Shown: positions 7,290-15,964 of the stretch, one piece after another
How positions within the stretch are numbered: position 1 is the stretch's first letter
Layout: every line of letters starts with the position of its first letter
NCBI RefSeq assembly: GCF_003951095.1
Contig: NZ_QXGL01000005.1
Coordinates: forward strand, 124,001 to 188,000
Length of the DNA stretch: 64,000 bases
Reading direction: 5' to 3'
From: Bifidobacterium goeldii
GTDB taxonomy: Bacteria; Actinomycetota; Actinomycetes; Actinomycetales; Bifidobacteriaceae
The notes under the pieces: model-generated
Seen by the model: only the letters and a program-made list of their open reading frames with translations
The model's database searches: none
What the model was told of the DNA's origin: nothing
Position numbers and translations under genes: made by a program

Positions 7290-8459
7290 TTACAGGCTTG
7301 TTCCGGAGGAATTCATGCGGATATAGGCTGCATGCTCACGCAAATACTGACGCAGATAAGGAATAGCGAAATCCACCTTTCCGTAGCCCATGTCCTTAAT
7401 CACCTGCGCTTCGATAAGTCTGGTGCGGTAGATGTTTGCATATGCAGCGTCTTTCCCCATGCGTTCCGCTACGGTGGAGGTTGAAGATGGGCCGTCATCT
7501 TGGGCCATTGCAAGCAGATACGTTTTATCGATTGGGGAAAGGCCGTCCAATTCCGGACCATGTACAGCATCGCCGAGTCTGCTGAGCGCATTGGCAATAC
7601 CCTGTTCGGTATCTTGTTCGGTTACGGTGACAGAACCGGCATGATCGCTATTTTTGCTCCGACGGTAGGCAATGCGCCAAATGTGATATCCGACAAGCTG
7701 AATCATGAACGGATAACCTTCCGTGGCTTTGGCCGCCATGTCCAGCGCCTTCCCCTCAATAGCTATGCCGGAATCTTCAAAGGTGTCTTCAAAAGCATCG
7801 CGGACGTCTTGCAAGGGAATATCACCTAATTGCTCCGCCTGAGCACGTCGTAAGAACGTGAGCACCTCATCGTTGAGCCATTTAGAAGCAATGGTGGGTA
7901 GGCCGGCAAATACGAATGCAATATTGCGTTCCTCACGAATCAAATGCTGTACAGCGGTGGCGATCGCGACCATGTCGGATCGTTCTGCTGCTTGGGCCTC
8001 ATCGATAGTCACTAGCAGGCCTGCGTTCTTGCGCTCCAGTACATCAAGTCGCTGGCTCATTGCGGCACGCAGTGTCAATGGCATTTGTTGTGATGACACG
8101 TTAGCTTCGCCAAGGCTGACCCCTCCAAGTCCAGCGATGGATACCGAAGGCTTAATGGATATGTTCATTGATGGCTTGTCTGGTGTAAGACGGTTCAGCA
8201 GCCTTTGCGCCAGTCCTTCCGAAGCTGTCTCATCAATGACCTCCCATTTTCGAGCCTTAGCGATACGCCCGAATTCGGTCAGAATGACGGTTTTGCCCAC
8301 TCTACGTGCGCCGGTTACGCGCATGAGGCGGCCTGGCGCGCCAGGGCCATCATCAAGACCTTCCTCGAAGTCATCAATGATGGCATCGCGCCCGATGAGC
8401 AGTGGAGGCATACGGCCGGCGGTTGGTTTGAAAGGATTGCTTCGACGCATTGAAGTCAC
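7290..8459 (-). CDS. AAA ATPase (archaeal-ATPase/ORC-like) with C-terminal helical domain
   Basis: A 389-residue P-loop ATPase. Walker A is GARRVGKT at residues 50-57 and Walker B LLVTIDEAQ at about 148-156. The C-terminal 90 residues (from LSPIDKTYLLAMAQ) look like a winged-helix domain. This matches stand-alone ATPases of the archaeal ATPase/AAA_16 type, often found in accessory regions and of unknown job. The start is uncertain: GTG at 8459 has a weak GAG six bases upstream, ATG at 8450 has none. It stands alone, upstream of the convergent esterase unit, and is preceded by six AT-rich decamer repeats, an unusual promoter architecture. No partner gene is adjacent. Confidence 0.75.
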   Translation of the reverse strand: MTSMRRSNPFKPTAGRMPPLLIGRDAIIDDFEEGLDDGPGAPGRLMRVTGARRVGKTVILTEFGRIAKARKWEVIDETASEGLAQRLLNRLTPDKPSMNISIKPSVSIAGLGGVSLGEANVSSQQMPLTLRAAMSQRLDVLERKNAGLLVTIDEAQAAERSDMVAIATAVQHLIREERNIAFVFAGLPTIASKWLNDEVLTFLRRAQAEQLGDIPLQDVRDAFEDTFEDSGIAIEGKALDMAAKATEGYPFMIQLVGYHIWRIAYRRSKNSDHAGSVTVTEQDTEQGIANALSRLGDAVHGPELDGLSPIDKTYLLAMAQDDGPSSTSTVAERMGKDAAYANIYRTRLIEAQVIKDMGYGKVDFAIPYLRQYLREHAAYIRMNSSGTSL

Positions 8460-8483
8460 CGGTGTCTCGATTCTCTGTGCTCA

Positions 8484-8543
8484 AATATAAAGATTATAAA
8501 AGAATATAAAACATTATAAAAGAATATAAAAGAATATAAAAGA
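8484..8543. repeat. AT-rich decamer tandem repeat upstream of the AAA ATPase
   Basis: About six head-to-tail 10-bp units close to AATATAAAAG fill this stretch. On the minus strand, toward the ATPase start, they read CTTTTATAWT and supply several TATAAT-like hexamers 10 bp apart. Helical-turn spacing of A/T tracts predicts intrinsic bending. Confidence 0.85.
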
Positions 8544-8544
8544 T

Positions 8545-8654
8545 GATTGGGGAAGGTGAGAAATTGTGGGTGCGGTGCGGCGCGGTGGTTGCGGGAAACG
8601 TCTTGCCGGGTCTGATTGGGGGGGTCGAGGAATTGTGGGTGCGGCGCGGTGCGC
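8545..8654. repeat. Two G-rich direct repeats of about 40 bp
   Basis: The segment beginning GATTGGGG at 8545 recurs at 8614, 69 bp on; both contain AATTGTGGGTGCGG followed by GCGCGGTG variants. They lie in the gene-free interval 8460-8829 between the AAA ATPase and ppc. No coding potential seen. Confidence 0.7.
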
Positions 8655-8662
8655 GCCGGCAG

Positions 8663-8697
8663 GAAAAGGAAAGCCTCCGCTGATGGAGCGGAGGCTT
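8663..8697 (-). terminator. ppc terminator
   Basis: A perfect 10-bp stem (AAGCCTCCGC with GCGGAGGCTT) is followed on the minus strand by TTTCCTTTT. It is the distal member of the hairpin array downstream of ppc. Confidence 0.75.
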
Positions 8698-8705
8698 GCT
8701 GTGCT

Positions 8706-8830
8706 GGGGTGTTTTCCGCCGCGCAAAGCGCGAGCGATGCGGAAAACACCCCACGTTTGCGGTTTGGAAGCCCACTGGGCTTCCAAACCGGTGTTGCACG
8801 GCGCTAGCCGCGCAACACCGACGCAAACGT
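8706..8830. repeat. Array of nested hairpins downstream of ppc
   Basis: Three further strong inverted repeats follow one another: 8706-8719 with 8739-8752 (GGGGTGTTTTCCGC and its complement), 8761-8773 with 8777-8789 (13-bp perfect stem, 3-nt loop), and 8790-8797 with 8812-8819 (GGTGTTGC and complement). An outer pair, ACGTTTGCG at 8753-8761 and CGCAAACGT at 8822-8830, encloses the last two. The structure abuts the ppc stop codon. Confidence 0.75.
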
Positions 8831-11583
8831 CAGCCTGTATTCTGCAGACCGGCGGCGACGCCTGAAACGGTGCAGAGGATGAGGTAGATATAGCCTGCCT
8901 GCTGGCTTTGGCTGAGTTCTTCCTTGTCCACCTTCTTACGCAGCGAACGCAAGGCGAGGAACTGCGTGACAGACAGTGCATCCACGTACGGGGAGCGCAC
9001 GCGAATTGCCTGGCCAAGCACGTGACGGTGCTGCAGCGGCCACTTATCGCCGACGATCTTGAGCACCCACTTCGTGGTCAGCTCCATCTCGTCAAGCACC
9101 TTCTGCGAGAGCTCCGGATCATCGCCGAGCGCAAGATACATCTTGGCGATACGCTCATCGGTCTTCGCGAGCGACATCTCGATGTTGTCGATAAACGTCG
9201 AGAACAGCGGCCACTCTTCGTACGCCTGACGCAGCGTATCCAGATCGCCGAACTTCTCGCACGCAGTACCCAAGCCGTACCAAGCAGCCAAGTTAATACG
9301 CGCCTGAGCCCACGAGAACACCCACGGAATCGTACGCAGATCGTCAAGCGACTTCGCACCCAAGCCACGCTTAGCCGGGCGAGAACCGATCGGCAGCAAG
9401 CCAACCTCAGTCAACGGGGTAACAATCGAGAACCACGGTGCAAAATCAGGCGTGTTCAGCAGATCGAGGAAGCGCTCATGCGACGCATCGTCGAGCACCT
9501 TCGTCATATCCGCATACTTCTCGGTCATCTCCGTGTTCGTCTTCTCAACGCTCGGAGCAGACTGCAGCAGCGTCGCGGCCGCAACAGACTCGATGTGGCG
9601 CACGGCCAGCACCGGGTTGCCGTAACGGGCAAAAATAACCTCGCCCTGCTCGGTCAGCTTGAAGCGGCAGTTCACCGAACCCTTCGGCTGAGCAAGCACT
9701 GCACGGTTAGCCGGGCCACCACCACGGCCGACAGCGCCACCGCGGCCATGGAACAGGGTCAGATCAATATCGTGCTTTGCTGCCCACTCGACGATACGCG
9801 ACTCTGCAGAGTGCAGCGCCAGCGTAGCGGTGGTCGGGCCGGCATCCTTCGAAGAATCGGAGTAGCCGAGCATGACTTCCATCTTGCCGCCGGTAGCCTT
9901 CAGGCGCGCCTGCACTTCAGGGATCTTGACGATCTCTTCGAGCACATCCACGCAGTTCTCAAGATCTTCCAGCTGCTCGAACAGCGGAATCACGTCGATC
10001 GTCGGCACATCCTCAGGGTGCGCGAACGCCAAACGGTTCAGCTCGTACACGTCGCGCACATTCTGCGCGGACTTCGTGAACGAGATGATGTAGCGGCGAG
10101 CAGCCTTCATACCGTTGCGCTTCTGGATAGAACCAAGCGCGCGGAACGTGTCGAGCACTTCGTGCGTCATCGGCTGCAGCGGGCCACGCTCGCCATGCAG
10201 GCCGTGTTCGCGAATGTCTTCCAAAGCGCGAGCGTGCACGACCGAGTGCTGACGGAACTCCATTTCGACCATGTGGAAGCCGAACGTTTCAGCCTGCCAG
10301 ATCAGATCCTGCAGCGGGCCGTACGCGGAACGCTTAGCGCCCGCCTCGGCGAGAGAACGCTGCACAACCTTCAGGTCAGCAATGAAATCCTCGCACGTGT
10401 GGTACATCAGGTCCGCGTCGCGCTCGATCGTGTAGTGCAGGCGATCAGCCATCACCAGCATGACAGCGCGGTGCAGTTCCTTCGTAGAGATCAGCGCGGC
10501 CTTATCAGTCAGGCGCTCGCTCATCTCCTTCTGATGGTTCCACAAGTTCTTCAGCTCGGCGCTAGCCGGAGTCGTTTCAGACTCCATGGTCAGGTTGCGG
10601 CCGACCGTGCGGGTTGCCTCTTCAAGCGCGCCGATCACGTGATCGCTGAACTTGCGAGCCACCAAGCGGCTCACCTTAGCGGTAACGTTCGGGTTGCCAT
10701 CACGGTCGGAGCCAATCCAGCTGCCCGGGTGGAAGAACGCGGGGCACACCGGCTCAACGAGTCCAGCCTTATCGCCCAGCACCCAGTCGTCGAAACGACG
10801 GTACACAGCGGGGATCGTGTGGAACAGCGTGTTGTCGAAGATGTCGAGAATCGTATCCGCTTCTTCAACCGGAGTTGGCTTCTTCAGCGCGATCGGCGAC
10901 GTGCGGAACAGGGCGTCAATCTCGTTGTACAGACGACGGCAATTCTCCTTCTTATCGGAACCGCCCAGCGTCTTATGTGCTTCGAGCAGTTCGGCGATAC
11001 GGCGGATCTTGCCTTCCACTGCCTTACGGCGAGCTTCGGTTGGGTGCGCGGTGAACACCGGGTGGAACTCGAGCTTGTCGAGCAACGCCTTAGCCTTGGC
11101 CGGTCCCATTTCGTTGATGAGCTGGTGGTAAGCGCCCGTCATCTCGTTCACCGGGTCGACAGCCTGATTGTCGTCGACTTCGGCTTCGCGCTGGTGCAGC
11201 ACGGAGACGCGGTAGTTTTCCTCACTCAGATTGGCCAAGTGGAAATATGTTGCGAATGCACGAGCGAGCAGTTGCGCATCGTGCAGGTTCATGGCGTCGA
11301 TAGTTTCGACTGCCTTAGCGAGCCCGTCCTCTTCGGGATTAGGATCGCTGATTTCGGCGAAATGCTCGGCGCTGGCTTCGACTGCGTAGTTGCGTACGGT
11401 GTCGAATGTGGCGAGCAGCTGAGGATCATATTCGCCTAAAACATCGCGCAGGATGTCGAGGCACAGATCCATATCGCCTTTCAGCGATGCCGGCAGGTCG
11501 CGCTCTTCGGGGCCTTTGGTCCCGGTACCCGTGGACACGATGGTCGCGTCGGCGGGCGTGATCTGCTGATCAGTATCGGTCAT
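8830..11583 (-). CDS. ppc: Phosphoenolpyruvate carboxylase
   Basis: A 917-residue cytoplasmic enzyme that carboxylates phosphoenolpyruvate with bicarbonate to oxaloacetate, the main anaplerotic step in organisms with an incomplete TCA cycle. Family signatures are present: FTAHPTEARRK with catalytic His180, GYSDSSKDAG near residue 580, FHGRGGAVGRGGGP near 620, and the invariant C-terminal QNTG. Length is normal for bacterial Ppc. The ATG at 11583 has an excellent AGGAGGT upstream. Codon use is strongly biased, consistent with high expression, and this creates a long antisense frame that I regard as spurious. It is a single-gene unit ending in a hairpin array. Confidence 0.98.
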   Translation of the reverse strand: MTDTDQQITPADATIVSTGTGTKGPEERDLPASLKGDMDLCLDILRDVLGEYDPQLLATFDTVRNYAVEASAEHFAEISDPNPEEDGLAKAVETIDAMNLHDAQLLARAFATYFHLANLSEENYRVSVLHQREAEVDDNQAVDPVNEMTGAYHQLINEMGPAKAKALLDKLEFHPVFTAHPTEARRKAVEGKIRRIAELLEAHKTLGGSDKKENCRRLYNEIDALFRTSPIALKKPTPVEEADTILDIFDNTLFHTIPAVYRRFDDWVLGDKAGLVEPVCPAFFHPGSWIGSDRDGNPNVTAKVSRLVARKFSDHVIGALEEATRTVGRNLTMESETTPASAELKNLWNHQKEMSERLTDKAALISTKELHRAVMLVMADRLHYTIERDADLMYHTCEDFIADLKVVQRSLAEAGAKRSAYGPLQDLIWQAETFGFHMVEMEFRQHSVVHARALEDIREHGLHGERGPLQPMTHEVLDTFRALGSIQKRNGMKAARRYIISFTKSAQNVRDVYELNRLAFAHPEDVPTIDVIPLFEQLEDLENCVDVLEEIVKIPEVQARLKATGGKMEVMLGYSDSSKDAGPTTATLALHSAESRIVEWAAKHDIDLTLFHGRGGAVGRGGGPANRAVLAQPKGSVNCRFKLTEQGEVIFARYGNPVLAVRHIESVAAATLLQSAPSVEKTNTEMTEKYADMTKVLDDASHERFLDLLNTPDFAPWFSIVTPLTEVGLLPIGSRPAKRGLGAKSLDDLRTIPWVFSWAQARINLAAWYGLGTACEKFGDLDTLRQAYEEWPLFSTFIDNIEMSLAKTDERIAKMYLALGDDPELSQKVLDEMELTTKWVLKIVGDKWPLQHRHVLGQAIRVRSPYVDALSVTQFLALRSLRKKVDKEELSQSQQAGYIYLILCTVSGVAAGLQNTG

Positions 11584-11911
11584 TCATAACCTCCTTCACC
11601 CCCTGGTCGTCGGTTGCTCGGTCAGTCGATCATCCGCGGCTCCTCCGCGGTTGTTTTGGTCGAAAGTTGCAAGCCCATAGCCTCAGGCCAGAAGTCGTGA
11701 GCATCATTGTATGGCCGGTTAATCGCATTTTGTATTACGAACCCAAATTCATGTCCATATTCGTTTCGGACAGTGTCCAAATAGTGGGCGCGATCGGGGA
11801 TTAGGGGCGAATTCGCCGTGTGTTCCGTTTTGCGAGATCATGGTGTTCGAAATATGGACGCCAATATGGTCATGAAGATCTTCGCCCACGGCGCACGGTA
11901 AACCTAAGAGC
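11584..11911. promoter_or_regulatory. Divergent intergenic region ppc / ThrE-like gene
   Basis: This 328-bp gap carries the regulatory sequence of both divergent genes. It includes a CCGCGG-flanked hairpin near 11635-11652 and an inverted pair GTCCATATT (11753-11761) and AATATGGAC (11851-11859) about 90 bp apart, which could be a regulator-binding pair. No promoter could be assigned with confidence and no small gene is evident. Confidence 0.4.
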
Positions 11912-13885
11912 GTGAGTCAAGGGCATCAATACGAACGAGAAGACGGTGAGAGCAGCGCCGCCGCAGTACAGCATTTCCATACGCATTCCATCCCGCTCGA
12001 CATGGAAGATATCGAGCGCGACTGGGATAAACCCATTACCGAGGCGGGTATCGCCGCCAAAGCCAGCGTGATCGTGCGCGTCGGCCTCCTTGATCTATCC
12101 GCCGGCACCGGAAGCTTCCGCGTGCGCGAAATGATGCATCGCATCGCCTACCCGCTCGGCGTGCACGTGCGCGCCGACGTCAACCTCACCGACATCGAAG
12201 CCGCCTGCACCGACGGCAAAGACCGCATCACCGAGGTTATTGATCTGCCATCTACCGGCGTGAATACCGAGCGTATTTGGCTGCTTGAGCATTACGCCGA
12301 CTGGTTTAGCGTCAATCTCGGCGAAGATTCCATGTACCACAGCCGCCCAGAAGTGTCGAAGGGGCTGATGCAGCACCTTGACAGTAAAGACGCTTCGCAG
12401 GTTTCCGCCCAGCTCGCCAAGCAGCTACGCGAAGAAGACAAAGAGCGCGAGGAGGAAGAGGCTGAGGAGCATCACGGCGGTCAAGACGCGGTGCTCGACG
12501 CGCTTGAGGCGGCCAGCCAGCATCTCAACCCGAACGATACGGTTGCGCGGCAGCTCAATGTGCATGAGTCCGACTGGTCAGATTCTGCGATGACTCAGTC
12601 GCTTGCGGCTCGCGCAGCCGACGAGCGCGCTCGAGCACAGGCAGCGCAGGAACAGGCGGCCCGCGAACAGAACGGCGGTGCGTCCGCGCAAACCGGTACT
12701 TCCGAGCAAACCAGCGCGTCCGAACAAGCCGGCACGTCCGCCTCCTGCAAGTCGCACGTCTCCGGCCGCAAAGCCCCATCCGAAGGCTTCATCCCGCCGG
12801 CGCCCGATGCTCGCAAGCATGCGCACAAGCCACCAAAGGGCCAGTATGCCGAGCATTTCGACCATGTCGGTAAAGAGCGCGGCTTCAACGGTAAATCCGG
12901 CATCACTGTGCGCCAAGCGCATCAGCGTCTTGACATGATCGAACACCGCAAGCCACTGTATTCGCCGGCTTTCGCTGGCCTCGCCTCCGCTATCGCCTGC
13001 GCATCCTTCGTGTTTTTGCTCGGCGGTGGTCCGTACGACATGATCGGCGCATTCGTTGGCGCTGGTCTCGGCCACTGGCTGCGCCGACTCCTGTTCAAAC
13101 GTCATCTCAACCAGTTCTTTGTGACCTTCGTATGCGTGGCTGTTGCCGCGCTCGCCTGCACGGGCATGCTCCGACTGATTGGCCTGTTCGACCCGGTTGC
13201 CTTGCAACATGACACGGCGTATATCGGCGCAATGTTGTTTGTAATCCCCGGATTCCCGCTGATTACCGGCGGTCTTGACATGGCGAAAATCGACTTCCCC
13301 TCCGGCGTGCAGCGCGTCACGTACGTGTTGTGCATCATTTTGATGGCCACGCTCGCAGGTTGGATGGTTGCCACGATTGTGCACTTGCATCCGACTGGAT
13401 TCGAACCGCTTGGCCTGAACCCGTGGGTCAACATGCTGTTGCGCGCACTGTTTGCGTTCCTTGGTGTGTGGGGCTTCTCGGTGATGTTTAACTCCCCGCA
13501 GCGCATGTGCTTAACGGCTGCGGTCATCGGCATGATCACCGATACGCTGCGTCTCGAACTCGTGGATATGGGTGTGCCGGCTGAGGCTGGCGCGTTCATT
13601 GGCGCGTTCTTGGCTGGCATTTTGGCTACGATGTGGCGTTCGTCGGTGCGCAAGGGTTGGTTGCCGCCGCACCTTGGCTATCCGCGCATCTGCTTGACGG
13701 TGCCGTCCATCGTGATCATGGTGCCCGGCATGTATATGTACCGCGCGATGTGGTATCTCGGCAGCTTCGAGACGCTGCACGCGCTCGATTGGGCATTCCG
13801 CGCGTTTATGGTGATTATTTGCCTGCCGATTGGCTTGGCAATGGCGCGCGTGGTTACCGATAAGTCTTGGAGATACGACATCTAG
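11912..13885 (+). CDS. ThrE-like threonine/serine exporter family protein
   Basis: A 657-residue protein. Residues about 40-145 form a soluble domain (MMHRIAYPLGVHVRADVNLTDIE region) of the DUF1212/ThrE N-terminal type. A long charged, Ala/Glu/Ser-rich linker follows (about 155-300), and the C-terminal half has roughly ten hydrophobic segments matching the two ThrE membrane domains. The Corynebacterium ThrE family exports threonine and serine. The GTG at 11912 is chosen because the domain needs the upstream residues; its ribosome-binding site is weak, and ATG 12002 is the alternative. The extended linker is longer than in typical ThrE. It stands as a single gene followed by a hairpin. Confidence 0.75.
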   Translation: MSQGHQYEREDGESSAAAVQHFHTHSIPLDMEDIERDWDKPITEAGIAAKASVIVRVGLLDLSAGTGSFRVREMMHRIAYPLGVHVRADVNLTDIEAACTDGKDRITEVIDLPSTGVNTERIWLLEHYADWFSVNLGEDSMYHSRPEVSKGLMQHLDSKDASQVSAQLAKQLREEDKEREEEEAEEHHGGQDAVLDALEAASQHLNPNDTVARQLNVHESDWSDSAMTQSLAARAADERARAQAAQEQAAREQNGGASAQTGTSEQTSASEQAGTSASCKSHVSGRKAPSEGFIPPAPDARKHAHKPPKGQYAEHFDHVGKERGFNGKSGITVRQAHQRLDMIEHRKPLYSPAFAGLASAIACASFVFLLGGGPYDMIGAFVGAGLGHWLRRLLFKRHLNQFFVTFVCVAVAALACTGMLRLIGLFDPVALQHDTAYIGAMLFVIPGFPLITGGLDMAKIDFPSGVQRVTYVLCIILMATLAGWMVATIVHLHPTGFEPLGLNPWVNMLLRALFAFLGVWGFSVMFNSPQRMCLTAAVIGMITDTLRLELVDMGVPAEAGAFIGAFLAGILATMWRSSVRKGWLPPHLGYPRICLTVPSIVIMVPGMYMYRAMWYLGSFETLHALDWAFRAFMVIICLPIGLAMARVVTDKSWRYDI

Positions 13886-13933
13886 CCGCTATTTGGCGGT
13901 TGTATTAGCGGTTGTAGTAGCCGTATTGATTGC

Positions 13934-13970
13934 ATGGCCGGCGTCGCTCGTGAGCAGCGTCGGCCATTTC
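13934..13970 (+). terminator. Terminator after ThrE-like gene
   Basis: ATGGCCG and CGGCCAT close an interrupted stem with an inner GCTC/GAGC pairing, followed by TTTCTT. Confidence 0.55.
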
Positions 13971-14153
13971 TTATGACCATACTGTGAGACATTTGTGTGA
14001 GATTGTCCGCACTTTCGGGGAATGTCGGCGAGAGAGATGAATGATGCGCGGGTAATCGTCCAGCGCACATCGGGTCGTACATCAGTGCCGGCGAACATGA
14101 CAATCAACGCCGCGCGCAACACATCACATAGGGTTTAGGGTAAGGCGGTTGGC

Positions 14154-15782
14154 ATGGTCTCAAGCGATTTCTGGGTGTTTTTGGCGATGCTCATCTACTT
14201 CGCCGCAATGCTCTCCGTTGGATTCTTCTTCTCCAAGCGGTCCAACTCCTCGTCTGAGCAGTACTTTGCCGGCGGCCGCGGCGTTGGCCCGTGGCTCACT
14301 GCCCTCTCCGCAGAAGCCTCCGACATGTCCGGCTGGCTGCTCATGGGTTTGCCTGGCTTGGCATACTTCACTGGTGCTGCTGACCCGCTCTGGACCGCGC
14401 TGGGCCTAGCCATCGGTACGTATCTCAACTGGAAGCTTGTCGCACGCCGCTTGCGCCGCTACTCAGTCGTCGCGGGAGACGCAATCACCATCCCTGACTT
14501 CTTCTCCAAGCGCTTTCACGATCGCCGCAACATTCTTTCAACGATCTCAGCGCTGATTATCCTCATTTTCTTCTGCGTGTACGTTGGCAGCTGCTTCGTC
14601 ACCGTCGGCAAACTCTTTGCAACACTCTTCGGTTTCAACTACCACCTGATGATGGTTCTTGGCGCGCTCGTTGTGTTTGTATATACGATCGTCGGCGGTT
14701 ATCTGTCCGTGGTGGTGACGGACTTTATTCAAGGCTTGCTGATGTTTTTCGCGCTCGCTGTCGTGTTTGTTGGCTCGGTTGCCTCTGTGGGCGGTGTTGG
14801 CAATACGATCGCGTTTTTGCGCGGTATTCCGGGCTTCCTCTCCGGTACGCAGGTTGCTGTGCCGACGCTGAATGATCTCGGTGAGCAGATTATTCGCGAT
14901 GGTCAAGCAGTGTTTGGCGCGCCCGCTGATTATGGCATTATTACGATCGTTTCCATGCTCGCGTGGGGCTTGGGCTATTTCGGTATGCCGCAGGTGCTGG
15001 TGCGCTTCTTGTCGATTCGTAGCGTGCATGAGATTAAGAAATCGCGCATTATCGCAACCACCTGGTGTGTGATTTCGCTGGCATGCGGCATTTGCATCGG
15101 TCTGGTCGGCCGCGCGATGATGCCCACTGAGTTCCTTACGCAAGCGACCGCTGAGAACGTGTTCATTGTGATCGCGCAGACGCTGCTGCCGAGCTTTATG
15201 TGCGGTGTGGTGGTTTCTGGTATTTTTGCGGCGTCGATGAGCTCGTCGTCGTCATACATGATCATCGGCGCTTCCGCGATGGGCGAGAATATTTTCCGCG
15301 GATTGTTGCACCGCAAAGCTTCTGACCGCCAGGTGATGATGGTGGCGCGCGCCACGCTGGTGGTGATGTTCCTGTTCGGTATTTGGGTTGCGTACGATCA
15401 GAATTCCTCGATTTTCCAGGTCGTCTCGTATGCGTGGGCTGGCTTGGGTGCATCGTTTGGTCCGCTGATGCTGTGCTCGCTGTATTGGCGCCGCGCAAAC
15501 CGTTCTGGCGCGCTTGCGGGCATGCTGGTTGGTGCGGCAAGCGTGTTTATTTGGCACGAGTTCATTAAGCCGCTTGGTGGCGTGTTCGCGATCTACGAGC
15601 TGCTGCCAGCGTTCATTCTGTCGCTGCTGGCTATCGTTGTGGTGTCGCTGGTGACCGCGCCGCCGAGCGATGAGATTCTCAACGAGTTTGATCACTATAT
15701 GGATAATCCATCTGAAGATGTGATCGACGATGACCTGATTGCTGCCGAAACCCTCGCAGAAGGTCGCCGCCGCCAGCTCTAA
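14154..15782 (+). CDS. putP: PutP-type sodium/proline symporter
   Basis: A 542-residue member of the sodium:solute symporter (SSS) family with about thirteen transmembrane segments. Diagnostic stretches are YFAGGRGVGPWLTALSAEASDMSGWLLMGLPG at about residues 37-68 (typical of PutP rather than other SSS members) and the later SGIFAASMSSSSSYMIIGAS. It would import proline with sodium across the cytoplasmic membrane. The ATG at 14154 follows AAGGCGG. The gene is flanked by a terminator upstream and by an amidohydrolase 180 bp downstream. Substrate assignment rests on family resemblance. Confidence 0.9.
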   Translation: MVSSDFWVFLAMLIYFAAMLSVGFFFSKRSNSSSEQYFAGGRGVGPWLTALSAEASDMSGWLLMGLPGLAYFTGAADPLWTALGLAIGTYLNWKLVARRLRRYSVVAGDAITIPDFFSKRFHDRRNILSTISALIILIFFCVYVGSCFVTVGKLFATLFGFNYHLMMVLGALVVFVYTIVGGYLSVVVTDFIQGLLMFFALAVVFVGSVASVGGVGNTIAFLRGIPGFLSGTQVAVPTLNDLGEQIIRDGQAVFGAPADYGIITIVSMLAWGLGYFGMPQVLVRFLSIRSVHEIKKSRIIATTWCVISLACGICIGLVGRAMMPTEFLTQATAENVFIVIAQTLLPSFMCGVVVSGIFAASMSSSSSYMIIGASAMGENIFRGLLHRKASDRQVMMVARATLVVMFLFGIWVAYDQNSSIFQVVSYAWAGLGASFGPLMLCSLYWRRANRSGALAGMLVGAASVFIWHEFIKPLGGVFAIYELLPAFILSLLAIVVVSLVTAPPSDEILNEFDHYMDNPSEDVIDDDLIAAETLAEGRRRQL

Positions 15783-15964
15783 GCATTACTGCTCTGCGCT
15801 TAGGTGGACTTGCCTGCGCCATGCGGGCCGGCCGTGTGTGGGTGGGTTTGCGCGGTGAATTGCCCACAGACGGCCCACAGATGGCTCATAGATGTGAGGT
15901 TTTTCTTGGCGTGGAACATGGAATGCTCGCCGCATCATGCGTGCGTGGTGTTCATAATGAGGGC

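Noticed and set aside
8484..8820. Possible CRISPR array because of spaced repeats and hairpins
   Set aside because: The repeats are contiguous decamers or unrelated hairpins without spacers of constant length, and no cas gene is present.
8908..11439. An 843-codon open frame on the plus strand
   Set aside because: Antisense to ppc, rich in Arg, His and Gln as expected of a shadow frame, with no start signal.
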